A stretch of 64,000 nucleotides of DNA from Bacillota bacterium. Lineage in GTDB: Bacteria > Bacillota_A > Clostridia > Christensenellales > Aristaeellaceae. Positions 49,183 to 57,107 of this stretch are shown piece after piece. The stretch's first letter is position 1. The number at the start of each line of letters is the position of its first letter. Where the stretch lies: the NCBI GenBank assembly GCA_023421735.1, contig JAEZSP010000070.1, positions 1 through 64,000 of the forward strand. Direction: 5' to 3'. The position numbers and the translations under genes are program-made. Under the pieces are notes generated by a model, which saw nothing but the letters and a program-made list of their open reading frames with translations, did not search any database and was not told where the DNA came from.

Positions 49183-49918
49183 GTGGCTTTGGCGAACCGC
49201 CGCATTGCTCTTCTGGCTCGCGGTCTGGCAGCTGGGGAGCATGGCGGTGCACCAGGAAATCCTCTTGGTTTCGCCGTTGAACGCGTTTCGAACGCTCATC
49301 GAACTTCTCGGTGAGCGCTCGTTTTATGCCGCAACGGGCGGATCGCTCTTTCGAATCCTGATCGGGTTTCTACTGGGTTTTTTTCTCGCGATCCTGTTTG
49401 CCGCGCTTGCGAAGATTGCGCGACCGGTGCGCGTTCTGCTGGAGCCGTTGATGGCGACTGTAAAGGCGACGCCCGTCGCGTCGTTTGTCATCCTTGCGCT
49501 CATCTGGATCTCGTCGACAAACCTGTCGATCTTCATGTCGCTTTTGATCGTGCTTCCGGCGGTCTATCAAAATGTGCTCGACGGACTCGACCGGGCGGAC
49601 AAAAAGCTCATCGAAATGGCGGAGGTATTCGGGCTTTCCTTTTCCGGGCGCGTGCGGGCGATCTATGCGCCTGCGGCATTCCCCTATCTCTTGACCGCAG
49701 CCAAGCTGTCGCTCGGCATGTGCTGGAAGGCGGGCATCGCCGCGGAGGTGATCGCGCAGCCGCAGAATTCCATCGGCACCGCGCTCCAGCGCGCGAAGGT
49801 GTTCTTTGCGACGCCGGATTTGTTTGCTTGGACGATCGCAATCATCTTCATCAGCGTTTTATTCGAAAAGGCTGCCGTGGCGGTCATCAACCGACTTTCG
49901 CGGAGGCTTTATGATTAG
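49154..49918 (+). CDS. ABC transporter permease (SsuC/TauC-like)
   Basis: The 254-residue protein has six membrane helices and a BPD_transp_1 domain; the EAA-type loop reads LIEMAEVFGLSFSGRVRAIYAPAA. The GTG start at 49154 overlaps the substrate-binding gene by 29 nt; no better start with an RBS was seen. It should be a homodimeric channel for the same ligand. Its stop overlaps the ATPase start. Confidence 0.9.
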   Translation: MKISTLRSTKWLWRTAALLFWLAVWQLGSMAVHQEILLVSPLNAFRTLIELLGERSFYAATGGSLFRILIGFLLGFFLAILFAALAKIARPVRVLLEPLMATVKATPVASFVILALIWISSTNLSIFMSLLIVLPAVYQNVLDGLDRADKKLIEMAEVFGLSFSGRVRAIYAPAAFPYLLTAAKLSLGMCWKAGIAAEVIAQPQNSIGTALQRAKVFFATPDLFAWTIAIIFISVLFEKAAVAVINRLSRRLYD

Positions 49919-50519
49919 ACTTTTGCATGTCTCAAAGGCGTTTGACGGGAAAAAGGTGCTGGATGACGTGTCGTGCGTGTTCCCGGAAAAAACGGTTACG
50001 GCGGTTACGGGACCATCCGGACAGGGAAAGACGACGCTGATCAATGTGGTTGTGGGATTGGTGAAGCCGGACGCGGGCGAGGTTGTCGCGCCGAAGGGAC
50101 TGCGCTACGCATGCGTGTTTCAGGAAGACAGGTTGATCGAGCACATGAGCGCCTATCAAAATGTGCTGCTGACCGCCGGAAAATCCGTGACGCCCATCGA
50201 CAGCGCGGACATACTGGCCACCCTGGGACTCGACCCGCGCGACGACACGCATGTATCGATGTACAGCGGCGGCATGAGAAGGCGCGTGGCCATCGCGCGC
50301 GCCGTGCTGGCGAAGCCGGATGTGCTCGCTCTGGACGAGCCTTTCAAGGGTCTCGACCTCGTGGCGCGCAATCGCGCCGCGCGCCTGATCCTGCAAAAGT
50401 GCCCCGGCGCCATCAAGATCCTCGTTACCCACGAGCCGGACGAGATCGCGCTCATGCATGCGGCGCAATCGCTCGAACTGGGCGCCGAAAAGGACGCCGG
50501 CATCCAATCCGAGGAATGA
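49911..50519 (+). CDS. ABC transporter ATP-binding protein (SsuB/TauB-like)
   Basis: This 202-residue ATPase has Walker A GPSGQGKTT (about residues 34-42), Q-loop CVFQEDRL, signature MYSGGMRRRVAIARA, Walker B VLALDEPFKGLD and the H-loop LVTHEPDE. It is short for the family, but all motifs are present. The ATG at 49911 lies within the permease end, with CGGAGG 4 nt upstream. It completes the transporter. Confidence 0.93.
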   Translation: MIRLLHVSKAFDGKKVLDDVSCVFPEKTVTAVTGPSGQGKTTLINVVVGLVKPDAGEVVAPKGLRYACVFQEDRLIEHMSAYQNVLLTAGKSVTPIDSADILATLGLDPRDDTHVSMYSGGMRRRVAIARAVLAKPDVLALDEPFKGLDLVARNRAARLILQKCPGAIKILVTHEPDEIALMHAAQSLELGAEKDAGIQSEE

Positions 50520-50537
50520 CAGCGCACATACGGATTT

Positions 50538-50566
50538 GTTGCCCCGGGGATACAGCCCGGGGCAAC
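50538..50566. terminator. Palindromic hairpin between convergent operons
   Basis: An 11-bp perfect stem GTTGCCCCGGG / CCCGGGGCAAC with a 7-nt loop, 18 bases after the ATPase stop. There is no T-tract on either side, so termination may need other factors. Confidence 0.5.
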
Positions 50567-50609
50567 ATCCATCATTGGAACGATTTGAATCGATCACGCC
50601 TGTGGACCC

Positions 50610-51437
50610 TTACAGACCCAGACCCTTCAGATAATCGATGCTCATTTTGGCAGCTTCGAGGGGCGTGCGGCCGATGGAAAGATCCTGTTCGACGATGAAC
50701 CACTTCGCGCCGGATTCCTGCGCGGATGTGAGGATAGAGGGAATATCCTGGCAGCCATAGCCCACGGGGCGGAACTCGAAGGCAACGCCCTCGTCTGCCT
50801 GCGCAGTGTCCTGATCGACGCCGATGAGCGCGTAGGGGGACTTCTCGCCGTCCTTACGGCCCACAAAGTCCTTCAGATGTACGATGTCACAGCGACCCGC
50901 ATACTTTTTCACGTAATCCGCAGGATCGAGGCCGGCGTATTTCACCCAGCAGCAATCGATCTCCGTTGCAAGCGTGCAAGGCGGCACGGCGGCATACAGA
51001 AAATCGAGACCGTATTGCCCGGAGACGGTGCAGAACTCAAAGTCATGGTTATGATAGAGCAGCTGGATGCCAGCAGCCTTCATGAGTTGACCGTACTTGT
51101 AGATGTCCTTAATGGTTTCGGCAAATCCCGCGCTGCCGGGGCGCGTTTCCGCGTCAAGGAAGGGAATCGCGATGTATTTGCAGCCGATGAGCTTGTTATC
51201 CGAAATCACCTTGAAGATGTCTTCGCGCATCGCGGCGAAGGGCACATGGTGCGATATCGCAACAAGACCCACTTCCTCCAACATCGCCTTGACTTCCTTC
51301 GCTTCATGCCCGTAAAAGCCCGCAAACTCGACGCCGTCGTAGCCAAGCGCCTTGATGGCCTTGAGCGTGCCGAGAAGATCCTTCGCCGCGTCCTCGCGCG
51401 CGGAGTACACCTGATAGCCGATCAACGATTTCATCAT
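50610..51437 (-). CDS. Sugar phosphate isomerase/epimerase (AP endonuclease 2-like TIM barrel)
   Basis: The 275-residue protein has the xylose-isomerase-like TIM barrel: LGYDGVEFAGFYGHEAKEVK, YHNHDFEF (metal His), EIDCCWVKYAGLDPADYV and IVHLKDFVGR. Metal ligands Glu, Asp and His can be seen in these. Members act on inositols and sugar phosphates, often beside Gfo/Idh oxidoreductases; none is next to it here. GGAGG lies 8 nt before the ATG at 51437. Confidence 0.88.
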   Translation of the reverse strand: MMKSLIGYQVYSAREDAAKDLLGTLKAIKALGYDGVEFAGFYGHEAKEVKAMLEEVGLVAISHHVPFAAMREDIFKVISDNKLIGCKYIAIPFLDAETRPGSAGFAETIKDIYKYGQLMKAAGIQLLYHNHDFEFCTVSGQYGLDFLYAAVPPCTLATEIDCCWVKYAGLDPADYVKKYAGRCDIVHLKDFVGRKDGEKSPYALIGVDQDTAQADEGVAFEFRPVGYGCQDIPSILTSAQESGAKWFIVEQDLSIGRTPLEAAKMSIDYLKGLGL

Positions 51438-51523
51438 GATAGTATCCTCCGTTTGTCAATTCTGTGTGTATTATACGCTCATCTTCTGTTTCCCGTCAAC
51501 GGCAACTTCCATGCAGTGTCTGT

Positions 51524-52408
51524 TTATCCGATTCCCGGAAGCTCGAGTGCCGCCTCGACCTCGATTTTTGTCTTCTCGGACACATCGCAAAGCGGGAGAC
51601 GCATGGCGGCTTCGCACATGCCGCGCCGGCTCAGGGCGTACTTGATGGGGCCGGGATTCGTTTCGGCGGACAGCGCCTTGATCAGCGGCGCCAGGCGCGC
51701 GTAAATGCTGCGCGCCGTCTCGTAGTCCTCGCGCAGCATGGCGTGCGCAAGCGCGCCCATCTCATAGGGTGCGATGTTCCCCGCGACCGATATGACGCCG
51801 CGTCCGCCCTGCGCCATGATGGAAATGGTCTGGCTGTCGTTGCCCGCATAGATGGCGATCCCCTCCGAGAGCGTCGCCATGACCTCCGCAATCTGGGAGG
51901 CATCGGTGGATGCTTCCTTGAGGCCGCGCACCTGTGGATGCCGGGCAAGTTCCGCCATGACGGTCGGCGTGATGTTGATCGCCGTACGCGATGGCACATT
52001 GTAGGCGATGACCGGAACGCCCGCCTCGTTTGCGATCTTGTCAAAGTGCGCCTTTAGCCCCGCGGGCGTCGGGCGATTGTAGTAGGGCGCCGCGACGAGT
52101 ACGGCATCCGCGCCAAGCGTGCGCGCGCTTTGGGAAAGCGAGACCGCCATTTTGGTACAGTTCGAACTCGTGCCGACGATCACGGGCACGCGCCCCTTCG
52201 CGATGGACACGGCGATGGCGACGAGCGCCTTTCTCTCTTCAAAAGCAACCGTCGGCGCCTCACCCGTCGATCCTAAGACCACGAGCGCGTCCGTGCCCGC
52301 CTCGATCTGGTATTCGATCAGCCGCTCCCACGCGCCATAGTCGATATCGTCTCCCGCGAACGGCGTGATGAGCGCCGTTCCGCTGCCATAAAACAGAGCG
52401 TCCGGCAT
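51524..52408 (-). CDS. dapA: 4-hydroxy-tetrahydrodipicolinate synthase
   Basis: The 294-residue enzyme has the family marks: GTDALVVLGSTGEAPT, the catalytic Tyr in APYYNRPTPAGL (near 133) and IAYNVPSRT. The Schiff-base lysine is in RGLKEASTD (near 162), followed by YAGNDSQT. It condenses pyruvate and aspartate semialdehyde. The product feeds lysine, diaminopimelate for the wall, and dipicolinate for the spore. Spacing of GGGAGG to the ATG is about 10 nt. A terminator separates it from the GNAT gene upstream. Confidence 0.95.
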   Translation of the reverse strand: MPDALFYGSGTALITPFAGDDIDYGAWERLIEYQIEAGTDALVVLGSTGEAPTVAFEERKALVAIAVSIAKGRVPVIVGTSSNCTKMAVSLSQSARTLGADAVLVAAPYYNRPTPAGLKAHFDKIANEAGVPVIAYNVPSRTAINITPTVMAELARHPQVRGLKEASTDASQIAEVMATLSEGIAIYAGNDSQTISIMAQGGRGVISVAGNIAPYEMGALAHAMLREDYETARSIYARLAPLIKALSAETNPGPIKYALSRRGMCEAAMRLPLCDVSEKTKIEVEAALELPGIG

Positions 52409-52428
52409 TCACATGGCACCTCCCGATA

Positions 52429-52461
52429 GAAAAACTCCCCGAGAATCTTATTCTCGAGGAG
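52429..52461 (-). terminator. Rho-independent terminator after the GNAT gene
   Basis: Stem CTCCTCGAGAAT / ATTCTCGGGGAG (one wobble) with an AAG loop, then TTTTTC on the minus strand. It lies 8 bases after the GNAT stop and 20-50 bases before dapA, so dapA must have its own promoter or depend on read-through. Confidence 0.88.
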
Positions 52462-52468
52462 CTCGTCC

Positions 52469-53272
52469 TTATACGTCGATGCCGGGATAGCGCGTGATGA
52501 GCGACTCCTGAAAAAAGCCGGAGGCTTCCATGGTATCGAGTATGTATGGAATCTTTGCGCGAACGTCCGCGCGGGCAACCCGCAGCCCCATCTCTGAAAT
52601 GGCATCGCAGGCAAGCCCAAGCATATACTTTGCGACCCCCATGCGTCGCCAGCGCCGCGCCGTCTGGAGAAAGCCGATTTCTCCGTAATCCTTCGTACGC
52701 CAGACGACCACTTCCCCTGCCATTCCCGTCGGAGCCACGGTCAATAGGCGGGTGAAATGCGGCGCCTCGGTGAACGTCCGGAGCCATTGACCATCATATT
52801 CGGTGCCGAACAGTTCGTTATACCGTTCGAGGAAATATTTGCGCTCTTGCGGGTCATCGAGCGTGTCTTTGACGACCACGCAACCCGTGGGCGTATGAAA
52901 GGGGTTTCTGACGGGCAAATCCTTGCGCATGCGCACGATCCCGTCGTTGTCCCGAAAGCCGTAGGGGCGAAGGAGCCGCAAAAGCGCCTCATTGTCGGGC
53001 GCGCAGCGCACGTAAATGCGCGCGGGAATCTGTTGCGCGATGCACATCTCCCGCGCACGCGCCAGCGCCGCACCCAAAAGCGGATCGAGCGCGCCGTCTC
53101 CGCCCTCAAAATCCAGACGCACCTGATGCGGCCTGTTCGGATAGAGGTTGGGTTTCATTTCGTCGGTGATGACACAGGAGCCGTAGACCGTGCCGGTCCG
53201 CTCATCCACCGCCTGAAATACATTCTCCGGCGGCTCTCCATATGCGCCATCGCGCGGATTTCTCAGCATCAT
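52469..53272 (-). CDS. Two-part GNAT-family protein
   Basis: The 267-residue protein seems to hold two GNAT halves. The N-terminal one (about 10-125) has a degenerate CoA loop with LRLLRPYGFRDNDGIVRM. The C-terminal one (about 130-260) has VVVWRTKDYGEIGFLQTARRWRRMGVAKYML and YILDTMEASGFFQ. Its substrate is not known. ATG at 53272 has GGGAG 9 nt upstream and is chosen over one at 53290. Confidence 0.78.
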   Translation of the reverse strand: MMLRNPRDGAYGEPPENVFQAVDERTGTVYGSCVITDEMKPNLYPNRPHQVRLDFEGGDGALDPLLGAALARAREMCIAQQIPARIYVRCAPDNEALLRLLRPYGFRDNDGIVRMRKDLPVRNPFHTPTGCVVVKDTLDDPQERKYFLERYNELFGTEYDGQWLRTFTEAPHFTRLLTVAPTGMAGEVVVWRTKDYGEIGFLQTARRWRRMGVAKYMLGLACDAISEMGLRVARADVRAKIPYILDTMEASGFFQESLITRYPGIDV

Positions 53273-53394
53273 TTCGTTCTTCTCCCACAAATGACAGCGA
53301 AACGTTCCATGATGAACGAGCCGTTTTCATCAGTATATCACGCGTCTGCGGTGCGTGCAAGCTCTCCCCCGCGCGCAAACCGTGCGCGAAACGC

Positions 53395-54123
53395 TCAAAG
53401 TTTTTGAAGCACATCGATCAATTCCGTCCAGTCCCCGATGCGCAGATGCGCGCATTGGGGCGGCGCCACTTCCGATGGATCTTTTTGATCCCGCACGTGG
53501 GCATTGTCATACCAGACCGGGAAAATACCGACCTGCGCCGCTCCCTCGACATCCGCCCTTGGGTTATCGCCGCAAAACCATACATTTTCGGGCGGTAAAT
53601 CCGCCTTGCGCAGCGCAAGCTCAAACAGAAACGGATGCGGTTTTCGAAGCCCGTAATCGCTGGAGGCAATGACAAACTGAAAGCGGTTCGTCGGCAACAA
53701 GCGATCCAGCCGTTCCTTTAAGGCATGCCCCGACCAACCAATGTTGCTGATGACACCGCTGCGGATCCCCATTGCGTTGACAGCACCGATGATTTGTTCG
53801 GCACCCGGCATACAGGCCCCCATCGACATACTGCGCCACAGAATGATTTCTGCTTCGTCATAACTGATTGACAACTTGATCCCCAGGTACTCGTACAGCA
53901 TGCGTTGAAACTGCCGCTCATGAAGCTCGCATCCGGCTCTCCTGACGGCCGAGATTTCGGCAAACAGCCTGCCGGAAAATGCATCGATTTCTTCCGGCGT
54001 TCGATTGTGTTTATTTTCTGTGACATACGAAAAGAGCGCCTCTTCGCCGCGCAGCGCGTTAAAATCCGGTTCATACAACAGGGTATGACCGTAATCAAAT
54101 AGAATCATGTCCGGCTTTTTCAT
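53395..54123 (-). CDS. HAD-superfamily hydrolase, FDYGxTL subtype (paralogue)
   Basis: This 242-residue protein is a clear paralogue of the one at 5133-5867, sharing FDYG.TL, GVISN.G.SG, RLDRLLP.N.F.FVIA(S/T)SDYG.RKP and GDN.RADV.GA. As in that copy, the second Asp of DxDxT is Gly. The substrate is unknown. AAAAGGG lies 5-6 nt before the ATG. It is 42 bp downstream of guaA and may be co-transcribed. Confidence 0.88.
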   Translation of the reverse strand: MKKPDMILFDYGHTLLYEPDFNALRGEEALFSYVTENKHNRTPEEIDAFSGRLFAEISAVRRAGCELHERQFQRMLYEYLGIKLSISYDEAEIILWRSMSMGACMPGAEQIIGAVNAMGIRSGVISNIGWSGHALKERLDRLLPTNRFQFVIASSDYGLRKPHPFLFELALRKADLPPENVWFCGDNPRADVEGAAQVGIFPVWYDNAHVRDQKDPSEVAPPQCAHLRIGDWTELIDVLQKL

Positions 54124-54165
54124 GCGTTTCCCTTTTGTAGACGGATTTGTCCAAGCTTTCTGCGG

Positions 54166-55662
54166 TCACTCCCACTCGATCATGGCAGGCGGTTTTCCCG
54201 TCGCGTCGTAAAGCACGCGGTTCACGCCGCGCACCTCCGTCGTGATTCTCGAAACCACGCGCTCGAGAAGATCATAGGGCAGGCGATATGCATACGCTGA
54301 AATCGCATCCTGCGAACTGACGGCGCGCAGCGCCACGGCATATTCGTAGCAGGGCTTTCCGTCGCGCATGCCAAAGCTTTGACAGCTCGTGAGTACGGCG
54401 AAATACTGCCAGATGCGGCGATCAAGCCCCGCATCGGCAATTTCCTCACGGAAGATGGCGTCGGCGCGACCGAGGATGGCAAGGCGTTCGCGTGTCACCT
54501 CGCCGATGCAACGCACCGCGAGCCCCGCCTCCGGGAACGGCTGACGGCTGATGATCTCCTTGGGGAGCCCCAGCACCTCGCCCAACTCGCGCACTTCATC
54601 CTTAAACAGCATGCGAAGCGGCTCAATCATCGTGTCGAACGCGATGTGATCCATCAGCGCGGTTTGATCCTTTGGCGAGCCGTTGTCGGAGCACCGGGCC
54701 GTGAGGATGTCCGGATAAATGGTCGCCTGTACGAGGCAGTCGATCTTTCCGAATCCGCGTGCCTCGTCGGCGATGACGTGCATCATTTCGTCCGCAATCG
54801 CATTGCGCTTTTCGTTCGGGTCAACGACCCCTTCAAGGCGCGCAAGGAAGCGATCCGCCGCGTCGACGATGAGAAAATCAAGTCCGAGATCGTCCAGAAA
54901 TACCTTTTTGACGATCTCGCGCTCGCCCAAACGCATCAGACCCGTATCGACGAACACGCATTTGAGCCGCTCCCCGATCGCGCGGTGCATAATCGCCGCG
55001 CAGACGGACGAGTCGACGCCGCCGGAAATGGCGAGAAGAGCCGTGCCCTCGGTAAACGCCTCCTTCATTTGGTTCTCGAAGTCCGCTGCAAAGGCCTCCA
55101 TGGACCACCATGTTTCGCAGCCGCACACGCCGCATGCAAAGTTTGAGAGGATGCGAAGGCCATCCGGATCGTTGGATTCGGCATAGAATTGCAGGCCGAA
55201 AATCTTTTTTTCTTCATCGGCAAACGCGGGAACGACGCCACCCGGTGAAAACGCGATGGCCTCCGCGCCTTCCGGCAGCTCAAGCATGTCCACCCGCTCG
55301 AAGTAGCGATCTGACTCAATGAGGCCGTCAAAGAGGGGCGAATCCGCAAATGTGATCTGTGCGGTGCGCGCCTCGATCTGCGCGGCGAGCGCCTTTCCGC
55401 CCATCGACACGCAGAGTCTACGCGCGCAGGCGCCCAGCGCGAGCACAGGAACGTCGGCGGTAAACAGCGCTTCGTCGACTTCGACATCGTCTGCGGGCGT
55501 GCCCGCGAGCAATACGCCCTTCACATCTGGATCAGTGAGCTTGCCGGTCGCGGCATCCGGCGGAAGAATTTCGCAGTATACCCGATCTCCGCGCAGCTTC
55601 CGCGCGGTGGACTGCACCTGCGTGCCACCGTAGTCAACCACCAGTATCATATCGCCCGGCAT
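54166..55662 (-). CDS. guaA: GMP synthase with a degenerate glutaminase domain
   Basis: The 498-residue protein aligns with GuaA end to end. The ATP-pyrophosphatase domain is intact: LAISGGVDSSVCAAIM, FVDTGLMRLGE and the C-terminal dimer domain ending YDATGKPPAMIEWE. The N-terminal GATase is changed. The expected GGPSSV loop reads AGTPADDV, the GICYGMQ nucleophile elbow reads GACARRL (Cys kept), and FHPE reads FYAE, losing the catalytic His. Glutamine use is therefore doubtful, and free ammonia may be the nitrogen source. ATG 55662 follows GGGGAGGGG. Confidence 0.9.
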   Translation of the reverse strand: MPGDMILVVDYGGTQVQSTARKLRGDRVYCEILPPDAATGKLTDPDVKGVLLAGTPADDVEVDEALFTADVPVLALGACARRLCVSMGGKALAAQIEARTAQITFADSPLFDGLIESDRYFERVDMLELPEGAEAIAFSPGGVVPAFADEEKKIFGLQFYAESNDPDGLRILSNFACGVCGCETWWSMEAFAADFENQMKEAFTEGTALLAISGGVDSSVCAAIMHRAIGERLKCVFVDTGLMRLGEREIVKKVFLDDLGLDFLIVDAADRFLARLEGVVDPNEKRNAIADEMMHVIADEARGFGKIDCLVQATIYPDILTARCSDNGSPKDQTALMDHIAFDTMIEPLRMLFKDEVRELGEVLGLPKEIISRQPFPEAGLAVRCIGEVTRERLAILGRADAIFREEIADAGLDRRIWQYFAVLTSCQSFGMRDGKPCYEYAVALRAVSSQDAISAYAYRLPYDLLERVVSRITTEVRGVNRVLYDATGKPPAMIEWE

Positions 55663-55687
55663 ACAATTCCCCTCCCCGGGTATCCCC

Positions 55688-56320
55688 TTATCTTTTCGGC
55701 TCGTCTTCCGCGTAGACCCGTTTGTCCACGATCCCAATTTTGCGTACGACTGACTTGGTTATATCAAAATCAACGAGGTTTGAGAGGATCAGGATTTCTC
55801 TGAACAAACCGACAAAGCACATGCCGATCCGGCGAATCGCGTCGGCGTTTGCGCGCCGAATGAGCGCCTGCACATCCGCCTCAGGCATATATTGAAACCA
55901 TTCGAGCACCTTGCTGGCTGTAAACGCGATGCGCATGGCGCGCCGAACGGGGGGCATGTCCCCCGCGCCGACATGTGCGCGCAAGGCGGCGATGGGTGTC
56001 GTATCGTCTGAAAAACCGTCCCCGAAAGCTGCTGATACGTCAACACCGAGCGTATACATGATCTGGAGTCCGTACATCAGGACATCCGCGATCTCTTCGG
56101 CGATCTCAACCAGCTCTTCGCGCTCGCCGCCCGCCATCAGCGCGCGTTCAAAATCGGGTGTCATATCGATAAAATGCTCGAGCACCTCCAGCGCTTCGAC
56201 CATCATCGCCATCGCGATATGCTGCGGATGCTGAATCCCGTCGTCGCCCCAATTCTTGCGGCGGCATAGATCGATGATCGCGCGTTTGAGCGCCAGAACA
56301 TTGGTATTTTGATCGTTCAT
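55688..56320 (-). CDS. MazG-type nucleotide pyrophosphohydrolase-like protein
   Basis: The 210-residue protein has a MazG/dUTPase-2-like helical core: MVEALEVLEHF near residue 45 and EIAEEIADVLMYGLQIMYTLG near residue 80 hold the EExxD/E metal ligands. The C-terminal 100 residues are an additional helical part without a known motif. It probably cleaves a nucleoside triphosphate; the nucleotide is unknown. It lies 25 bp upstream of guaA on the same strand, a purine-related setting. RBS GGAG lies before the ATG. Confidence 0.82.
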   Translation of the reverse strand: MNDQNTNVLALKRAIIDLCRRKNWGDDGIQHPQHIAMAMMVEALEVLEHFIDMTPDFERALMAGGEREELVEIAEEIADVLMYGLQIMYTLGVDVSAAFGDGFSDDTTPIAALRAHVGAGDMPPVRRAMRIAFTASKVLEWFQYMPEADVQALIRRANADAIRRIGMCFVGLFREILILSNLVDFDITKSVVRKIGIVDKRVYAEDEPKR

Positions 56321-56412
56321 CGGTTTCTCCGTTGTTGCATTCCAATAAAGATTATACCATATCGAGACAAAATATGCAATCTCATATCATTTTCTCTGCA
56401 AATGGGAGGCGT

Positions 56413-57015
56413 TTATACAATCTCGACGCCGAGGAGCGCGCAGATGAGCGGCGCCTGCATCAGCGCGATTTTAGAACCGGCCAGCGCGCGCGGATCGATG
56501 CGAATGCCGCCAAACTCGCTCGTGGAGAGATCGACGCCCGAAAGCGGTGTTTCAACGACTTCCGTCCCCGCGAGCTGACAGCGCTCCAACTTTAAACCCT
56601 TTTGCTGGCTGGTATGGAGCATCAACTTCTCCAGCGAACAATCCCGGAAAGTCAGGTTTGTGAGCTTGCAAGAGGAAATCGTCATATAGTTGAGGCGGCA
56701 ACCGTCGAAAATGACGTTTTTGAGAACCGAATCGTCAAACTGCGCGCCGACGCCCCGGCAATCCCGCAACTGTGAATCATGCAAGGAACCGTCCGTGAGC
56801 CGCATACCCGAAAGATCGCAGTGTGTGAAAACGCATCCGACGAACGACAGGTGCTTGACATCGTTTTCGCCAAATGAAACGTTGTGAAACGCGCACCGCG
56901 AAAACGAAAGGCTCCGCGCGGTTACGCCCTCGAGCACGCCGCCCTCAAATTCGAGATCAATGACATCGTCTCCCGCGTCAACCGCCTCCAGAACCGCGCC
57001 CAACAAATCCGCCAT
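56413..57015 (-). CDS. Pentapeptide-repeat protein (Qnr/MfpA-like layout)
   Basis: The 200-residue protein is built of A(D/N)LXX-like units: LSFSRCAFHNVSF, LSFVGCVFTHCDLSGM, LHDSQLRDCRGVGAQF, VIFDGCRLNYMTI and LTFRDCSLEKLML. These would form a right-handed square helix of about 8 turns. In Qnr and MfpA this fold mimics DNA and binds gyrase or topo IV. Here the gene is divergent from parE-parC with 92 bp between starts, which suggests the same target, though unproven. ATG at 57015 has GGAGGTGG upstream. Confidence 0.85.
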   Translation of the reverse strand: MADLLGAVLEAVDAGDDVIDLEFEGGVLEGVTARSLSFSRCAFHNVSFGENDVKHLSFVGCVFTHCDLSGMRLTDGSLHDSQLRDCRGVGAQFDDSVLKNVIFDGCRLNYMTISSCKLTNLTFRDCSLEKLMLHTSQQKGLKLERCQLAGTEVVETPLSGVDLSTSEFGGIRIDPRALAGSKIALMQAPLICALLGVEIV

Positions 57016-57048
57016 ATTCCCACCTCCACGCAAGAGGATACCATATAA

Positions 57049-57076
57049 TTGTAAATTTACAAAAAAGGCGTATAAT
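57049..57076 (+). promoter_or_regulatory. Promoter of parE-parC
   Basis: -35 TTGTAA (57049-57054), 16-nt spacer, -10 TATAAT (57071-57076), 31 bases before the chosen ATG. The gap of 92 bases also has to hold the divergent promoter of the pentapeptide-repeat gene, so the two promoters are very close. Confidence 0.65.
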
Positions 57077-57107
57077 GAATTGTATTATTTGAATGGCGGA
57101 GGACAAA

